Shown here: positions 34,719 to 43,411 of the stretch, piece by piece
Numbering within the stretch: position 1 is the first letter of the stretch
Layout of the letters: every line of letters starts with the position of its first letter
Assembly: GCA_021777535.1 (NCBI GenBank)
Contig: JAJYDN010000002.1
Span: forward strand, 64,949 to 128,948
Direction of reading: 5' to 3'
Length of the DNA: 64,000 nt
Origin: Pseudomonadota bacterium
GTDB taxonomy: Bacteria > Pseudomonadota > Gammaproteobacteria > Acidiferrobacterales > Acidiferrobacteraceae
The notes under the pieces: generated by a model
The model's database searches: none
What the model was told of the DNA's origin: nothing
What the model saw: the letters and a program-made list of their open reading frames with translations, nothing else
Program-made: the position numbers and the translations under genes

Positions 34719-36077
34719 ATGGCGCTGAGTTCCCTTGGCCGGGCCGTCGCAGTATGCACCTGCCTGCTTGTGGCAGGTCCGCCTGTGCGGGCGGCAGACC
34801 TGCTGCGGATCTATCGGGCGGCGGTGGCGCATGATCCCGTGCTGGCCCAGGCGCGGGCGCAGCTTGCCGAAGACCGCGCGGGACTGCCCGTGGCCCGGTC
34901 GGCCCTGTATCCGCATGTGAGTGCGGCAGCAAGTGTCGGTGGCAACCGGGCGCATGTGACGGGTATCGGCCTGCCGATCCTTGCAGATTACCTCTCCGAC
35001 AGCTACAGCGTGACCCTGACCCAGCCCCTTTTCAATGGACAGGCGCTGAGCGCGCTCGGGGTTGCCCGCGCCCAGGTGCGCGCCGGAGAGGCCGGGCTGG
35101 TCCAGGCGGAGCAGCATCTCATGCTGGCAGTGACGGACGCGTATTTCAGTGTTCTGGAGGCGCAGGCGGACGCCCGTGTGGCGGAAAAGCAACGGCGGCT
35201 CCTTGGCGCCATCTACCGGCAGACACGGGCGTTCCTGCGGGTCGGCACGGGCGACGCCATCGCCGTCCAGGAGGCGCGCGCAAACTTCCAGGCATCCCGG
35301 GCAAGCGAGATCGTTGCGCGCAATGCGGTGCGCGTGGCACGCCAGAAACTCTGGCGGCTTACGCACCGCACGTTCCGCCATTTGCGGGACCTCGGGCCGA
35401 TACGGGCCCAACTGCCGCATCCCGACGTGGTAGGACCGTGGCTTGCGGCGGCCTTTGCCAATCAGCCCCTCCTGCACGAGGCGCAGGCGAATGTCCGCGC
35501 GGCCCGGGCGACTGTACACTTCGAGGAGCGGGCCGCCTGGCCGACGCTGACTGTGGTCGGTGTGGCCCAGCACGGATTGGGCCTCTTGTTGCCCCGGGTG
35601 GAGGTAAACCAGGTGGGCGCGAGCCTCGATCTGTCCTTTCCCATTTACCAGGGTGGCGGCGTATCGGCGCAGACCGAGCGGGCGCAGGCCGCGGCCGCGG
35701 TCACCAGCAACCGGCTGCGCGATATCCGCGATTCCATTCGTGTGGATACGAAGACGGCATTTCTCGATCTGCAAAGCAGCGCGTCTGAACTCCATGCGGC
35801 GCGCGCCGCCGATACCGCTGCGCGTGTTTCCCTGCGCGCGACCCGCAAGGGATATGAAGTGGGGACGCGCTCGATCATCGATGTCCTGAATACGGCGACA
35901 GAAGACGCGGCAGCCGAGCGCAGCTACAACCTCGCCCTCTATAATCAGGTTATGGCGCGCGTGGCCCTCAAAGCCGCGGCGGGGATCCTGAAACCGCAGG
36001 ACATCCTGGCAATCAATGCGCTGCTTTCGCGTACGCCTGTTAGATCGGTGCGGCGGCGCCAAGCAGAAAATCCTTAG
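34719..36077 (+). CDS. TolC-family outer-membrane efflux protein
   Basis: A 452-residue outer-membrane channel. The signal peptide ends near PPVRAAD. Two repeated helical parts have the OEP pattern YRAAVAHDPVLAQARAQL, YSVTLTQPLFNGQ, LSFPIYQGGG and GTRSIIDVLNTATE. It is the first gene of a five-gene exporter operon with HlyD, ATPase and two permeases. The TolC subunit would trimerise and dock with the periplasmic adaptor. The start is supported by the signal peptide; the ribosome site is weak. Confidence 0.92.
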   Translation: MALSSLGRAVAVCTCLLVAGPPVRAADLLRIYRAAVAHDPVLAQARAQLAEDRAGLPVARSALYPHVSAAASVGGNRAHVTGIGLPILADYLSDSYSVTLTQPLFNGQALSALGVARAQVRAGEAGLVQAEQHLMLAVTDAYFSVLEAQADARVAEKQRRLLGAIYRQTRAFLRVGTGDAIAVQEARANFQASRASEIVARNAVRVARQKLWRLTHRTFRHLRDLGPIRAQLPHPDVVGPWLAAAFANQPLLHEAQANVRAARATVHFEERAAWPTLTVVGVAQHGLGLLLPRVEVNQVGASLDLSFPIYQGGGVSAQTERAQAAAAVTSNRLRDIRDSIRVDTKTAFLDLQSSASELHAARAADTAARVSLRATRKGYEVGTRSIIDVLNTATEDAAAERSYNLALYNQVMARVALKAAAGILKPQDILAINALLSRTPVRSVRRRQAENP

Positions 36078-36095
36078 AAGAGTGTCTGGCGGGGA

Positions 36096-37130
36096 GTGAG
36101 CGTGAAGCGCAAAATCATGATACCGGTGGCTATCGGTGCGATTGCCATTGTAGCGGTCGGACTCTATCTCCTGGTGAGCGGCCGCCGGGGTCAGGGGCGG
36201 GCGATCGAAATCTACGGCAACATCGATATCCGCCAGGTGCAGCTTGCGTTCAACGACGCGGGGCGGATCAGGCGGCTCGACGTGGAAGAGGGGGCCGCAG
36301 TGCGTCCGGGCGAGCTGCTTGCGGAAATGGATGCCGCGCGCTTCAAGGATGCGGTCAACCGCGCCCAGGGCCAGATGAGGCAGCAAAGGCAGATTCTGGC
36401 CAAGCTTTTGGCCGGCAGCCGTCCTGAGGAGATCACCGCGGCCCGGGCGCAGGTAGCGGGGGCACAAGCCGACTGGCGCAACGCAGCCATCAATTATCAC
36501 CGGATGCGGGTGCTCTATGGCGGCCATTACGTCTCCCGCGAGGCCGTCGATAATGCGCGGCGTACCCTCGATGCGGCAGCGGCAAGCCTAAAGGAGGCGC
36601 GCCAGACGTGGATACTGGCGGTCAAGGGCCCGCGCAAGGAAGACATTGCCGCGGCGCGTGCCGCGTTACAGGCCGATCAGGGCGCCCTGGCACTTGCGCG
36701 CCGCGAGCTTGCCGATACGCATCTCCATGCGACCGCAGACGGTGTCGTCGAAGACCGTATTCTCGAGGTGGGGGACATGGCGACCCCGGCAACACCGGTG
36801 TTCACGATTGCGCTCAATAACCCCGTGTGGGCACGCGCCTATCTCCCGGAGACGGAACTTGCGCGTGTCGAGCCGGGCATGCGCGCCTATATCGAGAACA
36901 AGGATCTGCCGAACCGGCGGTATGTGGGCTGGGTCGGCTATGTGTCGCCGACTGCGGAATTCACGCCCAAGACGGTGGAGACGACGGAACTGCGCAGCCA
37001 GCTCGTCTACACCGTGCGCATCTATGCCTGTAACCCGACTGGCGCCTTGCGGCTCGGGATGCCTGTGACCGTACTCATTCCGGCACAGAAAGGGCCGCGC
37101 CCGCTGCCGGCGCACCCCTGCGGGTCTTGA
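36096..37130 (+). CDS. HlyD-family periplasmic adaptor (YbhG-like)
   Basis: A 344-residue membrane-fusion protein: one N-terminal membrane helix (IPVAIGAIAIVAVGLYLLV), an N-terminal lipoyl half AFNDAGRIRRLDVEEGAAVRPGE, a long coiled coil (about residues 85-190), the second lipoyl half LHATADGVVEDRILEVGDMATP, and a beta-barrel end. It links the ABC permeases to TolC. It begins with GTG near a GGGGAG site and follows the TolC gene by 18 bases. Confidence 0.92.
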   Translation: MSVKRKIMIPVAIGAIAIVAVGLYLLVSGRRGQGRAIEIYGNIDIRQVQLAFNDAGRIRRLDVEEGAAVRPGELLAEMDAARFKDAVNRAQGQMRQQRQILAKLLAGSRPEEITAARAQVAGAQADWRNAAINYHRMRVLYGGHYVSREAVDNARRTLDAAAASLKEARQTWILAVKGPRKEDIAAARAALQADQGALALARRELADTHLHATADGVVEDRILEVGDMATPATPVFTIALNNPVWARAYLPETELARVEPGMRAYIENKDLPNRRYVGWVGYVSPTAEFTPKTVETTELRSQLVYTVRIYACNPTGALRLGMPVTVLIPAQKGPRPLPAHPCGS

Positions 37131-37132
37131 TC

Positions 37133-38881
37133 ATGGCCGCCGGGGCACCCCTTCTCGAGGTGCATGACGTGCGCAAGACTTTCCGCGCGGCAAAGGAAGT
37201 CATTACGGCCGTATCGGATGTGAGCTTCACGGTGCCGGCGGGCGCGATCACCGGGCTTTTGGGCCCTGACGGGGCGGGCAAGACGACACTCATGCGCCTG
37301 TGCGCCGGGTTGCTGCTGCCAGACAGCGGCCGTGTCGTGGCGCTCGGCTTTGACAGCCGCCAGGCCGCCTACCGTATCCAGCAGTCGGTCGGCTACATGC
37401 CGCAGCGCTTCGGTTTGTACGAGGATCTCACGGTACAGGAGAACCTCGATCTATTCGCCGATCTGAACGGTGTGGCGAGGGCCCTGCGCCCCGCGCGCTA
37501 CGCCGACCTGCTGCGGCTTACGGGACTCGGGCCTTTTGGTAAAAGGCTCGCCAGGGATCTGTCCGGCGGCATGAAGCAGAAACTGGGCCTTGCCTGTACG
37601 CTCGTTCGGCCGCCGCGCCTGCTCGTACTGGACGAGCCTACCGTCGGTGTCGATCCGATTTCCCGGCGCGAACTCTGGGCCATCGTCAGCGATCTCGTGT
37701 CCGGGAGCGGCACCGGAATCCTGGTCAGCACCGCTTATCTTGACGAGGCCGAGCGTTGCCAGAATGTCCTGCTCGTGCACCGCGGCAAAGTGCTCGATCA
37801 GGGGCCGCCTGGGGATTTCCGTGCGCGGATGGCCGGGCGCAGCTTTTTTGCAACCGGCGCGGGTGCGTCGGGGCGCGCGATCCAGGCGAGCCTTGCCGGT
37901 CACGGGGAATTCGTCGATGCGGTCGTGCAGCGCGACGGCGTGCGCGTTGTGCTGCGGCCCGATGCCCCCATGCCCGTGTTGCCGGGTATCGCCTTTACAC
38001 CCGTCCCGCCGCGATTCGAGGACGCTTTCGTGGAGCGTCTGCGGGAGGCTGCACCGGGGCCCGCCGGGGCAATGGCGTCGATGGTGCCGGCGCAAGGAGG
38101 CCCGCAGGACGGATCTCCCGAAGTGATGATCGAGGTGCATGATCTGCGGCGTCTGTTCGGTTCATTTGAAGCGGTTCGCGGCATAAGCTTTCGCGTCCAC
38201 CGCGGCCAGATATTCGGGCTCCTCGGCGCCAACGGCGCCGGCAAGACGACGACGTTCCGCATGCTGTGCGGTCTGCTGCCGCCGTCTTCGGGAACCCTGA
38301 CGGTGGCCGGGGTCGATGTGCGCAGCGCGGCAGCCGCCGCGCGTGCCCGGATGGGCTATATGTCGCAGAAGTTTTCCCTTTACGGGGATCTCAGTGTCGC
38401 CCAGAACCTGGCGTTTTTTTCCGCAGCTTACGGCTTGCGGGGGGCGCGGCGCGCACAAAGATTGCGCTGGGCCGCCGAGGTCTTCGAACTCGATCCATTC
38501 TGGGATATCAATACCACCGAGCTGGCTTTGGGCTTCAAGCAGCGGCTGGCCCTCGCTTGCGCCCTGATCCATGAGCCCCGGATCCTCTTTCTGGACGAAC
38601 CGACGTCGGGCGTGGATCCCCTTGCGCGCCGTGAATTCTGGGGACGCATCAACGCGCTCGCCGAACAGGGGGTCACCATCATGGTGACGACCCATTTCAT
38701 GGAAGAAGCGGAATACTGCGATGAGCTCGTGCTGATGTCGCTTGGGAGCATTCTGGCAGCGGGCCCGCCCGCACAGATCCGGGCCCGCGCGAAGACTGAG
38801 GCGATGCCGGATCCCACGATGGATGACGCCTTTATCGCCCTGATCGCGGCGCACGAGGCGCAGACCAGGCGCGCATCATGA
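37133..38881 (+). CDS. ABC transporter ATPase with two fused NBDs (YbhF-like)
   Basis: A 582-residue protein of two ATP-binding domains. NBD1: Walker A GPDGAGKTT, signature LSGGMKQKLGLA, Walker B LLVLDEPTVGVDP. NBD2: GANGAGKTTT, a degenerate signature ALGFKQRLALA, and ILFLDEPTSGVDP. A degenerate second signature is usual in the YbhF family, so it is not a local defect. It energises the two ABC-2 permeases encoded next, with which it overlaps by 4 bases. The ATG at 37133 lies just after the hlyD stop. Confidence 0.92.
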   Translation: MAAGAPLLEVHDVRKTFRAAKEVITAVSDVSFTVPAGAITGLLGPDGAGKTTLMRLCAGLLLPDSGRVVALGFDSRQAAYRIQQSVGYMPQRFGLYEDLTVQENLDLFADLNGVARALRPARYADLLRLTGLGPFGKRLARDLSGGMKQKLGLACTLVRPPRLLVLDEPTVGVDPISRRELWAIVSDLVSGSGTGILVSTAYLDEAERCQNVLLVHRGKVLDQGPPGDFRARMAGRSFFATGAGASGRAIQASLAGHGEFVDAVVQRDGVRVVLRPDAPMPVLPGIAFTPVPPRFEDAFVERLREAAPGPAGAMASMVPAQGGPQDGSPEVMIEVHDLRRLFGSFEAVRGISFRVHRGQIFGLLGANGAGKTTTFRMLCGLLPPSSGTLTVAGVDVRSAAAAARARMGYMSQKFSLYGDLSVAQNLAFFSAAYGLRGARRAQRLRWAAEVFELDPFWDINTTELALGFKQRLALACALIHEPRILFLDEPTSGVDPLARREFWGRINALAEQGVTIMVTTHFMEEAEYCDELVLMSLGSILAAGPPAQIRARAKTEAMPDPTMDDAFIALIAAHEAQTRRAS

Positions 38882-39993
38882 ATGGCGAGCGGCTGTTGGC
38901 GCTGATGCGCAAGGAGATGCTGCAGATCGTCCGCGACCCTTCGTCGATCGCAATCGCGTTCGTCATGCCGCTCTTTCTGCTTTTGCTGTTCGGTTATGGG
39001 GTGTCGCTGGACGCGCGGCACGTCCCCATCGCACTGGTCGCGTCCCATCCGACGCCGCAGACAAGTGCGTTCTTTGCCGGTTTCCAGGGGTCTCCCTATT
39101 TCAATCCGCGCCTTTATCCGGACATGCCGCTTGCACGGCGTGCACTGATGGGGCGGGACGTCGATGGCATCGTGTGGCTGCGCGCGGACTTCAGCCGCGG
39201 GACGCTGCAGGGTGCGGCGGCCCCCGTGAGCGTGATCGTCAACGGCGTCAATGCAAACAATGCACGGATCATCGAGGGTTATGTTCAGGGGGTGTGGGCA
39301 AGCTGGCTTGCCACGCAGGCGCAACGGCGCGGCAGTCCGCTGATACTGCCGGTCGATGTGCGCAGCCGCGTGTGGTTCAACCCGGCGTTGCGCAGCCACG
39401 ACTATCTCGTGCCAGGCCTCATTGCGGTCATCATGACGTTGATCGGCGCCCTTCTTACGGCGCTGGTGGTCGCTCGCGAGTGGGAACGCGGGACCATGGA
39501 AGCCCTCATGGCGTCGCCTGCCACCATGGCAGAGATACTGGTCGGCAAGCTGATTCCTTACTTTCTTCTCGGTATGGGTGGCATGGGGATTACGCTGGTG
39601 CTGGCCATGGGGTTGTTCTCCGTGCCGCTGGTCGGGTCCTTCTGGGTCCTGGTTCTGTGTTCGGCCCTTTTTCTGATGACCGCTCTCGGGATGGGGCTTT
39701 TGATCTCGACGATCGCGAAGAACCAGTTCGTGGCCGGCATGATCGCGCTCGTTGCCACCTATCTTCCGGCCTTCATTCTCTCGGGCTTCATATTCGATAT
39801 CCATTCGATGCCCTGGCCGATCCGCGCGGTCACGCATCTCATTGCCGCACGCTACTTCGTGTCGATACTGCAGACCCTGTTTCTGGCAGGCGACGTGTGG
39901 CCGGTCATCGCCCGCAATAGCGGAGCACTCGTGCTCATAGCGGCCTTCTTTCTCGCGCTCGTGGCCCGTATCTCACGCAAGAGGCTTGACTGA
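38878..39993 (+). CDS. ABC-2 permease (YbhS-like)
   Basis: A 371-residue membrane subunit: one N-terminal helix (AIAFVMPLFLLLLFGYGVSLDA), a large periplasmic domain, then five C-terminal helices with EWERGTMEALMASP, the ABC-2 coupling-helix motif, and FILSGFIFDIHSMPWPIRAVTHLIAARYF. It starts 4 bases inside the ATPase gene and shares its last base with the next permease gene. Probably half of a heterodimeric exporter for drugs or cationic compounds. Confidence 0.93.
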   Translation: MNGERLLALMRKEMLQIVRDPSSIAIAFVMPLFLLLLFGYGVSLDARHVPIALVASHPTPQTSAFFAGFQGSPYFNPRLYPDMPLARRALMGRDVDGIVWLRADFSRGTLQGAAAPVSVIVNGVNANNARIIEGYVQGVWASWLATQAQRRGSPLILPVDVRSRVWFNPALRSHDYLVPGLIAVIMTLIGALLTALVVAREWERGTMEALMASPATMAEILVGKLIPYFLLGMGGMGITLVLAMGLFSVPLVGSFWVLVLCSALFLMTALGMGLLISTIAKNQFVAGMIALVATYLPAFILSGFIFDIHSMPWPIRAVTHLIAARYFVSILQTLFLAGDVWPVIARNSGALVLIAAFFLALVARISRKRLD

Positions 39994-41108
39994 TGGGATG
40001 GTACGGAAGAGTGAGAGCGCTGGTGATGAAGGAGTTTCTGGCGCTCTTGCGGAGCAAGGCAAGCCGCACAGTCCTGATCGTGCCACCTCTGGTCCAGCTC
40101 ATCGTGTTCAGTTTTGCGGCAACCTTCAATCTCCAGCATGTTCCTGTCGTAATCTACGATCAGGACCAGGGCGGGGCTTCGCGGGAGCTGATCGCGCGTT
40201 TCGCCGGGTCGCGATATTTTTCGATCGAGAAGATGCTGGCGAGCAGCCAGCATATTGCGCGGATGATAAGCGACAAGGAGGCGCTGCTTGCGATCCGCAT
40301 CGGGCCCCGGTTCAGCCAGGATCTGGCCTTGCACCGGAGCGCCCGCGTGGCAGTGCTGGTCGACGGCCGCAATTCGAATACGGCGCTTGTCGCGCTGGGG
40401 GACGTGAACGCCGTCATCCAGTCTTTCGATAACCGGTGGGCGGCAACGCATGGCTGGCATGCGGCACCGGCCGTTTTGGTCGAGCGCGCGTGGTTCAATC
40501 CGGATCTGCGGTCGCGCTGGTTCATCGTGCCGGGAATCGTGGGCCTCCTGACCCTGGTGGTGGCCCTGCTCGTGACCGGCCTTTCGGTTGCGCGGGAGCG
40601 GGAAGCGGGCACCTTCGATCAACTGCTGGTGACCCCCCTGGCGCCGTGGGAGATCCTGGTGGGCAAGGCCTTTCCCGGATTTCTGATCGGGACGCTCGAG
40701 GCCACGCTCATCATCCTCGTCGCGGTGTTCGGGTTCGGGGTTCCCTTTGTGGGCAGTATTTGGGCACTCTATCTCGGCCTTCTTCTGTTTCTGCTGGCCG
40801 CGATCGGCGTGGGTCTTGCGATCTCGTCGGCATCGGCCACCCAGCAGCAGGGCCTGCTCGGGGTCTTTCTCTTCATGGTGCCCGCCGTGATCCTGTCGGG
40901 GTTTGCAACCCCCATCGCGAACATGCCCCGTGCCGTGCAATATCTCACCTATCTCAATCCCCTGCGGTACTTCCTCATCATTCTCCGCGGCGTGTTCCTG
41001 GAGGGCGACGGGATTGCCATTCTCTGGACGCAGTATGTCCCGCTGATTTTCATAGGTCTGGTGACCATGACGATTGCCACCTTTCTGTTCCGGCACCGCC
41101 TGACGTAG
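39993..41108 (+). CDS. ABC-2 permease (YbhR-like)
   Basis: A 371-residue paralogue of the preceding permease with the same layout: N-terminal helix, periplasmic domain, and C-terminal helices with EREAGTFDQLLVTPLAPWEILVGK and SGFATPIANMPRAVQYLTYLNPLRYFL. Together with the ATPase, HlyD and TolC proteins it completes a tripartite exporter. The operon ends here; no clear hairpin was found directly after. Confidence 0.93.
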   Translation: MGWYGRVRALVMKEFLALLRSKASRTVLIVPPLVQLIVFSFAATFNLQHVPVVIYDQDQGGASRELIARFAGSRYFSIEKMLASSQHIARMISDKEALLAIRIGPRFSQDLALHRSARVAVLVDGRNSNTALVALGDVNAVIQSFDNRWAATHGWHAAPAVLVERAWFNPDLRSRWFIVPGIVGLLTLVVALLVTGLSVAREREAGTFDQLLVTPLAPWEILVGKAFPGFLIGTLEATLIILVAVFGFGVPFVGSIWALYLGLLLFLLAAIGVGLAISSASATQQQGLLGVFLFMVPAVILSGFATPIANMPRAVQYLTYLNPLRYFLIILRGVFLEGDGIAILWTQYVPLIFIGLVTMTIATFLFRHRLT

Positions 41109-41660
41109 TGCTCCGGATCGGAAATCCTGCACAATACTCGGCAGCCATCCTTTTTTGAGTATGGGGTTCGCGTGGGCCAGCCGTTGCCGGAATGGGCACT
41201 GCCGCAGCAAGGGCCTAAAAGGCCGGGTCTCCCGTTTCGGGGCGCGCCGCCGGCGGGCGGTGATGGCGGCCCCGGGATTTCATGGGTGGGCGCCTGCGGG
41301 CAAGGGGCCGTGTCCTGCGCATGCGCGCGATGCGGATGCAGGCCGCATCAGGCCGGTGTCTTCTTCCTTTTCATGGCGGCGGGGGCGTTGGATGCCGCTT
41401 GCCGCGGTGGCCGTTTTCCGGCGGCAGAATGTGCCGGTTTGCGGCCGCGAGTGGCCATGTTCTCTTCTCTCTATCTCGCGGTTCAACCACGCGAGATCCT
41501 TTGCTCAAGCCCAGCCGGCGCCCCAAGTCATCCCGCATTCGGGTGAGGTCTTGCCGGGTGATCCGGATTCGGCTCCAGTCCTTCTCGGTCATGGCCATCA
41601 GCTCGTCGATGGTCGGCGTCATGCGGGCCAACTCTTCGTCCGTCACTCGAAGGACTGACC
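41109..41660. other. stretch without a supported gene
   Basis: About 550 bases after the exporter operon. A minus-strand frame at 41371-41676 reads fairly protein-like (TDEELARMTPTIDELMAM, DDLGRRLGL) but has no recognised family. It may be a small gene or recombination debris. Nothing else is supported. Confidence 0.4.
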
Positions 41661-41993
41661 GTGCTGGTACGCACATGCCGCAAGGAAGTCGCCACTGCCA
41701 GCCACGACAAACTCGAAGTCACCTGCGCTGCGATGCGTGGCAATGCGCGCCGCATGCTCGATACCCTGTTCGACTCCGGCACGTTCAAGAGTGTGGTCGA
41801 GATCGCCCGGGTTGAAGGATTGATGCCGGCCACGGTGGGGCGGCTACTGCGGTTGGCGCGGTGGGCCCCCTGCATCGTCGAGCAGTTCATGATGGGGTGC
41901 CAGCCACGAAGACCGACCCTGTCGTGGCTGATGCGTAACGACATCCCCGCGCTTTGGCCAGACCAGCGTCAGTTGCTTGAACGCTTCAAGTAG
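41661..41993 (+). pseudogene. recombinase-associated protein, probable fragment
   Basis: A 110-residue frame whose second half (GTFKSVVEIARVEGLMPATV, GRLLRLARWAPCIVEQFMMG, LSWLMRNDIPALWPDQRQLL) matches small proteins found next to serine-recombinase and DUF2924 genes. Those have a pattern of HTH-like SIxEIAxAEGIxxSYVxRxLRLTxLAPDIVEAILDG. Here the N-terminal part is shortened and several family residues are changed. The recombinase itself is missing. Start uncertain. Confidence 0.55.
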
Positions 41994-42001
41994 GAGGCGG
42001 G

Positions 42002-42438
42002 ATGTCCAAGAAACACTACGGCAGGCAGACAGGCCGCCCAATCGCTCATACGCTCCCAACACGCGCCGCCGGCGTGCGACTGGAAACCTTTGTCCCCTGG
42101 ACGCTGGTGAGGTGAGGATGGAAGAAGCGGATCATCACGCCATTGGGCGCGCCGCAGGAATTTCTGTCGGAGGCCACTCAGAAGTGGACGGCTCGGGCGG
42201 CGGCGCAGGACAGTGCGCTGATGCGGGCGCCCGGACTGGCGCACCATTGGCCGTGATCTCCAGGGTCGAGGGTATGGACGTGACGCAGGTGCGCCGGGTC
42301 ATGCGGCTTACCCTGTCGGCCACGGGGGTCATCGGACGGTTGGTGGGTGCATCCGACATCGTGCCGGAACAGGTAATGTGCCGGCCCTGGCCCAACGGCT
42401 GGAGTGACCAGATGCGGGTGCTCTCGCCGCCAGCGTGA
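42002..42438 (+). pseudogene. second recombinase-associated protein, decayed
   Basis: Starts MSKKHYGRQTGRPIAHTLPT, then a TGA interrupts at codon 38, after which the same frame goes on as KKRIITPLGAPQEFLSEATQ and ALMRAPGLAHHW. A frameshift then moves the match to another frame: VISRVEGMDVTQVRRVMRLT and VMCRPWPNGWSDQMRVL. Together these rebuild one member of the recombinase-associated family seen just upstream. The stop and frameshift show that it is a dead gene. It ends just before a strong terminator. Confidence 0.7.
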
Positions 42439-42460
42439 CCACATCGAGCCCAGTGCCAGC

Positions 42461-42485
42461 AACCGCCTCCGGGCGGTTTTTTTTT
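42461..42485 (+). terminator. strong intrinsic terminator
   Basis: AACCGCC pairs with GGCGGTT around TCCG, followed by a run of nine T. It isolates the following secretion operon from upstream transcription. Confidence 0.88.
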
Positions 42486-42848
42486 GCGTCTCCTCCGTTC
42501 TCTGTCGCCACCGCTACCGGAGTTGCCAACCACAACCGACCGCCTCTAACCCTTTGTCGGCAAAGGACGTGACCTCAAGGACGCGCGCGAGACCACCAGA
42601 GAAAACGGAGAACGGAGAGGCGTTGGCAGGTGTGGAAACAGGGGGTTCGGTAGGGCGGCGCTCGCGAGGCTATGCGCGGAATCCGCGCCAACACTGGAGG
42701 GAACAGACGAAAAAACCAACCGGGAACGATTGGTTTTGGGGACTCTGGTGGACCAGAATTACATCGTAAAACCGCCACGCGGATCCTCCCGGTAGCGGCG
42801 CGGGGCCTGACGCTTTAAGGTGTCGCTCCGCTTCAGGGAGGGAACCAC
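42486..42848. other. leader region of the secretion operon, with inverted repeats
   Basis: About 360 bases. CTCCGTTCTC at 42493-42502 is inverted as GAGAACGGAG at 42608-42617. A second hairpin, AAAACCAA/TTGGTTTT, lies near 42713-42738. No ORF is supported. The operon promoter is probably here, and the GGAGGG ribosome site of the first gene is at its end. Confidence 0.5.
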
Positions 42849-43154
42849 ATGCGACACTGGTCTGCGTTGCTGCTTTTGATTGCGAGCCCCTGTGCATGGG
42901 CATCCTTGCAGTTGCCGGACTATGCGCAGGGCGCCGATCTGCAAATGGCGCTCGAAACAAGGGCGCGCGCCATCACGGACGTCATCGCGCTTATCGTGAG
43001 CATCCTCGCCATCATCGGCATCTTTATTGGCGCCGGATATTTTGCGACCGGCCAGAGTGAGAGGGGCCGCAGCTACGTCGTCGGCAGTGTCATAGGTCTC
43101 GTGCTGGCGGCCTGCGCCTACGGAATCGCTAATCTCGTAGCGGGTCCGGTGTAA
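42849..43154 (+). CDS. VirB2/TrbC-like pilin
   Basis: A 101-residue protein with a signal peptide (MRHWSALLLLIASPCAWA) and two membrane helices (ITDVIALIVSILAIIGIFIGAGYFA and SYVVGSVIGLVLAACAYGIANLV), the size and layout of VirB2/TrbC pilin precursors. The mature subunit would be about 83 residues. It is the first gene of the operon, with GGAGGG 6 bases before its ATG. Identification rests on layout and gene order; the sequence itself is weakly conserved. Confidence 0.7.
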   Translation: MRHWSALLLLIASPCAWASLQLPDYAQGADLQMALETRARAITDVIALIVSILAIIGIFIGAGYFATGQSERGRSYVVGSVIGLVLAACAYGIANLVAGPV

Positions 43155-43411
43155 TGTCGGCCTTCAACCGCCGGTTGTCGTTGCCGCGCGTGGCCGGGCT
43201 GCCGCTTCCCGTCGCCATCGGATGGCTGGTCGCGGGTACCACGCTTTTGCTCGCGGTGATTACGCGGCTCCCTGTCTTGTTCTGCGCCACGGCGGCGTCT
43301 GCACTTTTTGCGCTTGCCTGCCTGCGTCTTGGCGAGGATCTGCGCCTGTGGCGCGTCATGATCTGCGCCATTTCAGAAAAGCGCCGGGTCCTGGCAGAGG
43401 GGCGCATATGA
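43154..43411 (+). CDS. VirB3/TrbD-like membrane protein
   Basis: An 85-residue protein with a basic N-terminus, two adjacent hydrophobic stretches (PVAIGWLVAGTTLLLAVITRLPVLFCATAASALFALACL) and a cytoplasmic end. VirB3 proteins have the same size and a helical hairpin, and normally precede VirB4. Its ATG shares one base with the pilin stop, and its stop overlaps the VirB4 start (ATGA). Confidence 0.68.
   Translation: MSAFNRRLSLPRVAGLPLPVAIGWLVAGTTLLLAVITRLPVLFCATAASALFALACLRLGEDLRLWRVMICAISEKRRVLAEGRI

Noticed and set aside
41371-41676. Minus-strand frame with TDEELARMTPTIDELMAM
   Set aside because: Reads like protein over about 60 residues, but no family, no ribosome site, and it lies in a region of gene debris. 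Left undecided.
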